Source: Streptomyces spectabilis (lineage in GTDB: Bacteria; Actinomycetota; Actinomycetes; Streptomycetales; Streptomycetaceae). Taken from it: 64,000 bases of DNA. The stretch covers positions 6,210,501 through 6,274,500 of the forward strand of contig NZ_CP023690.1 in assembly GCF_008704795.1 (NCBI RefSeq). Direction: 5' to 3'. Both the position numbers and the translations under genes were made by a program. This document shows, piece by piece, positions 60,383 through 64,000 of the stretch (positions are counted from its first letter, which is position 1; every line of letters begins with the position of its first letter). The notes under the pieces are model-generated. The model saw nothing but the letters and a program-made list of their open reading frames with translations, was not told where the DNA came from and ran no database searches.

Positions 60383-60449
60383 GGGTGAACAGTATCGATC
60401 TCGTTTCGCGCGAGCCACAGCGCGTATCGGGCGGCGCCCGCCGTACCCC

Positions 60450-60478
60450 TTGACAGTGCCCCGTGGCACGTCAAACCT
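60450..60478 (+). promoter_or_regulatory. promoter with palindrome upstream of the TetR gene
   Basis: TTGACA (60450-60455), a 17-base spacer and a weak AAACCT (60473-60478). The inverted repeat GTGCCCCGTGGCAC (60456-60469) occupies the spacer and may be an operator, for example for autoregulation by the TetR protein encoded downstream. Confidence 0.45.
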
Positions 60479-60528
60479 GGCCAGCAGAACCGCTCGGGCC
60501 ACCCGGCCCTGGGCAGCGGGAGGCGACG

Positions 60529-61158
60529 ATGCCTGCAGCGCGGGAATCACTGCTCGACGCGGCGTACACCGCACTGGCCCGCAGGCCGTGGGCGGGCGTG
60601 CGGATGGTCGACGTGGCGGCGGTGGCCGGGGTGTCCCGGCAGACCCTGTACAACGAGTTCGGCAGCAAGGACGGCCTCGCGCGGGCCCTGCTCCGCCGCG
60701 AGACCGACGCGTATCTGCGGGGGGTGGAGCGGGCGCTCGCGCAGGCCCGCGACCCCGTGGACCGGCTCGCCGCGGTGAGCGCCTGGACGATCGGCGCCGC
60801 CCGCGAGAACGTGCTGGTGCGGGCGGTGCTCACCGGCTTCTGGAGCGAGCGCCTGCCGACGCCGAGCCGGGCCGCGGTGTCCAGCTCGCCGGTGCCGGCG
60901 CAGCGCCGCGCGGACGCGGGCGTGCCGAGTCCGGCGGAACTACTCGTCCAGGTGCGCGACCGGGTGATGGCCGCCCTGACCGAGCGCGGCCGCCCCTCGG
61001 AGACGGAGGAGCTGGCGCGGGCCTGCGAGAGCGCGGTGCGGGTGGCGCTGTCCTACGTCGTGGCGCCCGGGAGCCGGGACGAGGAGTCGGTCCAGCTGGT
61101 CCGCCGCGTCGTGCTGCGCGGCCTCAGTGGGCCGAGCCCGACAGCTGGAGGCCGATGA
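60529..61158 (+). CDS. TetR/AcrR-family transcriptional regulator
   Basis: A 209-residue TetR regulator with a helix-turn-helix at about residues 5-50 ([20 protein letters not shown] followed by FGSKDGL) and a helical effector domain. ATG 60529 has GGGAGG seven bases upstream. It is convergent with, and overlaps by 35 bases, the SMR transporter gene, whose product it might regulate. The ligand is unknown. Confidence 0.92.
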   Translation: MPAARESLLDAAYTALARRPWAGVRMVDVAAVAGVSRQTLYNEFGSKDGLARALLRRETDAYLRGVERALAQARDPVDRLAAVSAWTIGAARENVLVRAVLTGFWSERLPTPSRAAVSSSPVPAQRRADAGVPSPAELLVQVRDRVMAALTERGRPSETEELARACESAVRVALSYVVAPGSRDEESVQLVRRVVLRGLSGPSPTAGGR

Positions 61159-61447
61159 CCCCGGCGATCACGAGGGAGATCGAGACGATCTTGAGGGCGG
61201 AGACCAGGTCGCCGAGGAAGATCATGCCGTAGATGGCCGTGCCCGCGGCGCCGATGCCCGTCCAGACCGCGTACGCCGGGCCCACGTCCAGCTTCTTCAG
61301 GGCCAGCGTGAGCAGGCCGAAGCTGCCCAGGGCGAAGCACGCGAAGGCGATGGTGGGCCAGACGCGGGTGAAGCCGTGCGACAGCTTCAGGCAGACCGCG
61401 AAGCCCGTCTCGAGGATCCCGGCGACGATGACCAGCAGCCACGCCAT
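61124..61447 (-). CDS. small multidrug resistance (SMR) transporter, SugE/Gdx-like
   Basis: A 107-residue four-helix membrane exporter. The essential glutamate is E13 in AGILETGFAVCLKLS. GPAYAVWTGIGAAGTAIYG in helix 3 is the SMR signature, in the form typical of the SugE/Gdx branch, which exports guanidinium-type cations. Works as an antiparallel dimer driven by protons. GGGAGG before ATG. Its 3' end overlaps the convergent TetR gene by 35 bases. I looked for a guanidine riboswitch upstream and did not find one. Confidence 0.92.
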   Translation of the reverse strand: MAWLLVIVAGILETGFAVCLKLSHGFTRVWPTIAFACFALGSFGLLTLALKKLDVGPAYAVWTGIGAAGTAIYGMIFLGDLVSALKIVSISLVIAGVIGLQLSGSAH

Positions 61448-61609
61448 GGTTGTGCCTCCCACATCCGTACGGTTCGTACGCTCCGTGACCGCTTCGCCAA
61501 AGCTTGGAACAATCTTGGTGCGATTATGCACTTACCGAAGCGGCCCGGACGTAAACAACGCGAAGGTCGGGCCACTCGCGGGAGGTGCGGCCCGGCCGGG
61601 GGAGGGGCG

Positions 61610-62620
61610 TCAGTCGCCGTCGGTCCGCTCCCGGGTGGCGAGCAGCCTGCGCAGTGAGTAGAGCCGCGCCGGGTCCGCGTGGCCCTCGGCCACCCACGCG
61701 TCGAGCGCGCAGTCGGGCTCGTCGTGGCTGCACGCGCGCGGGCAGTTCTCGGTGCCGGGCTCCAGGTCGGGGAAGGCGTGGATGACCCGCGAGGGGTCCA
61801 CGTGGTGCAGGCCGAAGGAGCGCACGCCCGGGGTGTCGACCACCCAGCCCTCGTCGCCGTCGAGGGGCAGCGCGAGCGCGGACGTGGTGGTGTGGCGGCC
61901 GCGGCCCGTGACCGCGTTGACATGGCCGGTGCTGCGCCGTCGCTCCTCGGGGACCAGCGCGTTCACCAGGGTGGTCTTGCCGACGCCGGAGTGCCCGACG
62001 AACGCCGTGATCTTGCCGTCGAGTTCGGCGCGCACGCGCGCCACCGCCGTGCCGTTCTCCAGCTCCTCGCGGCTGGTGACGACGTAGGGGATGTCCAGGT
62101 CGCCGTAGAGCTCCAGGAGTTTGTCCGGCGGGGCGAGGTCCGACTTGGTCATGATCAGCAGCGGGGTGAGCCCGCCGTCGTACGCGGCGACCAGACAGCG
62201 GTCGATCAGGCGCGGGCGCGGCTCGGGGTCGGCGAGGGCCGTGACGATGGCGAGCTGGTCGGCGTTGGCGACGACCACGCGCTCGAACGGATCGTCGTCG
62301 TCCGCCGTGCGGCGGAGCACCGAGGTGCGCGGGGTGATGCGCACGATGCGGGCGAGGGTGTCCTTGTCGCCGGACAGGTCGCCCACGAGGGCGACCTGGT
62401 CGCCGACCACCGCGGCCTTGCGGCCCAGCTCACGGGCCTTCATCGCGACCACGACCCGGTCGTCGACCAGACAGGTCAGGCGGCCGCGGTCGACGGTGAG
62501 GACCATTCCGTCGGCCGCGTCCTCGTGCTTGGGGCGGATGTTCGTACGGGGACGGTTGCCCTTGCGGTTGGGGCGGACCCGGACGTCGTCCTCGTCGGTG
62601 TGCTTGCCGTAGCGGCGCAT
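61610..62620 (-). CDS. rsgA: RsgA, small-ribosomal-subunit GTPase
   Basis: A 336-residue circularly permuted GTPase: the G4 motif MTKSD comes before G1 GHSGVGKTT and G3 DTPG. An N-terminal OB fold (about 35-90) and a C-terminal zinc motif C-x4-C-x-H-x5-C (in ENCPRACSHDEPDC) complete the family layout. It assists late 30S subunit maturation. ATG 62620 lies 16 bases after the aroA stop, so the two are co-transcribed. Confidence 0.95.
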   Translation of the reverse strand: MRRYGKHTDEDDVRVRPNRKGNRPRTNIRPKHEDAADGMVLTVDRGRLTCLVDDRVVVAMKARELGRKAAVVGDQVALVGDLSGDKDTLARIVRITPRTSVLRRTADDDDPFERVVVANADQLAIVTALADPEPRPRLIDRCLVAAYDGGLTPLLIMTKSDLAPPDKLLELYGDLDIPYVVTSREELENGTAVARVRAELDGKITAFVGHSGVGKTTLVNALVPEERRRSTGHVNAVTGRGRHTTTSALALPLDGDEGWVVDTPGVRSFGLHHVDPSRVIHAFPDLEPGTENCPRACSHDEPDCALDAWVAEGHADPARLYSLRRLLATRERTDGD

Positions 62621-62636
62621 GGTTCCAGTCCGCCCG

Positions 62637-63977
62637 TCAGTTCCCGAGCATCCCGGCCCACAGGTCGGGGAAGTCGGGCAGCGTCTTCGCCGTCGTCGCG
62701 ACGTTCTCGATCTGTACGCCCGGCACGGCCAGGCCGATGATCGCTCCCGCCGTGGCCATGCGGTGGTCGTCGTAGGTGTGGAAGATGCCGCCGTGCAGCT
62801 TGCGCGGGCGGATGTGCAGGCCGTCGGCGGTCTCGGTGACGTCACCGCCCAGCTCGTTGATCTCCTTGGTGAGGGCGGCGAGCCGGTCCGTCTCGTGCAG
62901 GCGCAGATGGGCGACGCCGCGCAGCGTGGACGGCGAGTCGGCGAGGGCCGCGACGGCCGCGATGCCCGGGGTCAGCTCGCCGACCTCGCTGAGATCGGCG
63001 TCGATGCCGTGCACCGAGCCCGAGCCGGTGAACGTCAGGCCGTGCTCGGTCAGTTCGCAGGAGCCGCCCATCTCGGTGAACAGCTGCCGCAGTGCGTCAC
63101 CGGGCTGGGTGGTGCGCGTCGGCCAGTCCGGGATCGTCACGCGGCCACCGGTGATCAGGGCGGCCGCCAGGAACGGCTGGGCGTTCGACAGGTCCGGCTC
63201 GATGGTGAGGTCACGGCCGAGCAGCGCGCCGGGCGTGACCCGCCAGACGTTCGGCTCGCCGCCCGCCTCGGGGGTGTCGACCTGGGCGCCTGCGGAGCGC
63301 AGCATGTCGACGGTCATGCGGATGTGCGGCATGGACGGCAGGGTGCTGCCCACGTGGCGCACCTCCACGCCCTGGTTGAAGCGCGGGCCCGAGAGCAGCA
63401 GCGCGCTCACGAACTGGGACGAGGAGGAGGCGTCGATCTCGACCTGGCCGCCGTCCAGGGCGCCGCCGCCGTGCACCGTCAGGGGCAGCGCGCCGCGTCC
63501 GTCGTCGTCGACGCGGGCGCCGAGGGCGCGCAGCGCGTCGATCACGCCGTGCAGCGGGCGCTCGTAGGAGCGGGGGTCGCCGTCGAAGCGGATCGGGCCG
63601 TCGGCGAGGGCGGCGACCGGCGGCAGGAAGCGCATCACCGTGCCCGCGTTGCCCACGTCGACCGTGACCGGGCCGTGCAGGCCCGAGGGGATGACGCGCC
63701 AGGCCTCGCCGGAGGCGTCCGGGCCGCCCGCGGCGGCGGAGCTGGACGACACCGTCTCCTCGATGCCGACGCCCATGGCGCGCAGGGCACCCGCCATGAG
63801 GAGGGTGTCGCGGGAGCGCAGGGGGCGGCGCAGCCAGCCGGGCTCGGCGGCGAGGGCGGCCAGGACGAGGGCGCGGTTGGTGACCGACTTGGAGCCCGGC
63901 ACGTGGACCGTCGCGGCGACGGCTCCGCTCGCGTGCGGGGCGGGCCAGAGGGCGGTGTGCGTCGGGTTCACGGTCAT
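62637..63977 (-). CDS. aroA: EPSP synthase (3-phosphoshikimate 1-carboxyvinyltransferase)
   Basis: A 446-residue EPSP synthase of the shikimate pathway, joining phosphoenolpyruvate to shikimate 3-phosphate. Conserved substrate-binding motifs: [11 protein letters not shown] near the N terminus, [27 protein letters not shown], the [10 protein letters not shown] region and DDHRMA. Length and motifs are complete. It is the first gene of an operon with rsgA. Its promoter lies in or beyond the last 23 bases of the window. Confidence 0.96.
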   Translation of the reverse strand: MTVNPTHTALWPAPHASGAVAATVHVPGSKSVTNRALVLAALAAEPGWLRRPLRSRDTLLMAGALRAMGVGIEETVSSSSAAAGGPDASGEAWRVIPSGLHGPVTVDVGNAGTVMRFLPPVAALADGPIRFDGDPRSYERPLHGVIDALRALGARVDDDGRGALPLTVHGGGALDGGQVEIDASSSSQFVSALLLSGPRFNQGVEVRHVGSTLPSMPHIRMTVDMLRSAGAQVDTPEAGGEPNVWRVTPGALLGRDLTIEPDLSNAQPFLAAALITGGRVTIPDWPTRTTQPGDALRQLFTEMGGSCELTEHGLTFTGSGSVHGIDADLSEVGELTPGIAAVAALADSPSTLRGVAHLRLHETDRLAALTKEINELGGDVTETADGLHIRPRKLHGGIFHTYDDHRMATAGAIIGLAVPGVQIENVATTAKTLPDFPDLWAGMLGN

Positions 63978-64000
63978 GCCTTCACTTTAGTGGTTGGCGA

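Noticed and set aside
61448..61560. Possible guanidine riboswitch upstream of the SugE/Gdx-like exporter
   Set aside because: I found one short CGTAC hairpin on the minus strand but not the paired ACGR-loop hairpins of the guanidine-II class, nor the larger ykkC fold.
1..64000. Insertion sequences, prophage, integrase, CRISPR arrays, restriction systems
   Set aside because: No transposase, integrase, Cas or methyltransferase/endonuclease proteins and no spaced repeat arrays were seen; all repeats are intragenic or simple-sequence.

Overview
The window is high-GC chromosomal DNA from an actinomycete, almost certainly a Streptomyces. The signs are extreme G/C at third codon positions, many GTG starts, 4-base ATGA/GTGA gene overlaps, leaderless-looking starts, and actinobacterial families (WblC, AdnAB, mycoredoxin, MoeZ, UvrD2, UPF0182, PPA1309, DUF3152). 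The order DUF3152 / moeZ / alkyltransferase-like / adnA / adnB / nudC / mycoredoxin / uvrD2 / whiB7 / ABC1 kinase / DUF2342 protease / PDZ-Lon protease / UPF0182 matches, from memory, the Mycobacterium tuberculosis Rv3207c to Rv3193c neighbourhood. So this is an ancient conserved core with lineage-specific insertions. I see no insertion sequence, prophage, integrase or CRISPR array.

Layout. 0-3.7 kb: TetR regulator, small acidic protein, alpha/beta hydrolase and DUF3152 metzincin-like protein. 3.7-9.5 kb: a leaderless 30-codon ORF with two cysteines that looks like a leader peptide, then a complete peptide-type ABC importer (lipoprotein, two permeases, fused double ATPase). 9.7-14.7 kb: an envelope or exopolysaccharide-type operon (PelF-like glycosyltransferase, membrane protein, sugar epimerase, spherulin-4-type hydrolase) with a chain of ATGA junctions. 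14.7-16 kb: moeZ behind a SigR-type promoter. 16-22.3 kb: two tandem lipoprotein peptidases and a large pseudokinase-flippase-like membrane protein. 22.5-31 kb: an alkyltransferase-like DNA repair protein and the AdnA/AdnB helicase-nuclease pair, split by a lipoprotein gene. 31-37.7 kb: dipeptidase, NudC, mycoredoxin (SigR-type promoter), UvrD2, and the wblC locus with its long leader, upstream ORF and attenuator. 37.7-45 kb: zinc-ribbon protein, ABC1 kinase, orphan RRE/E1-like protein, YgjP-type peptidase and three TerD/AIM24-family genes.

45-54 kb: Nudix hydrolase and DUF2342 protease, SDR epimerase, MoaE, a 59-residue membrane protein, PDZ-Lon protease, PPA1309 protein and UPF0182 membrane protein. 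54.3-56.7 kb: two identical initiator tRNA genes, each with its own terminator, flanking a Sel1-repeat gene. 56.8-59 kb: Fur-family CatR and a divergent catalase with an operator-like palindrome inside the promoter. 59-64 kb: CBS protein, histidinol-phosphatase-type HisN, TetR, an SMR exporter, RsgA and AroA.

Functional themes. Thiol, oxidative and antibiotic stress recur: moeZ and mycoredoxin each have a perfect GGAAT-N18-GTT promoter, wblC has ribosome-sensing leader architecture, and catR/catalase and NudC are close by. Genome maintenance is represented by AdnAB, UvrD2 and the alkyltransferase-like protein. The envelope is represented by the Pel-like cluster, peptidase lipoproteins and flippase-like protein. 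Functions are inferred from sequence motifs and remembered families; no searches were run.
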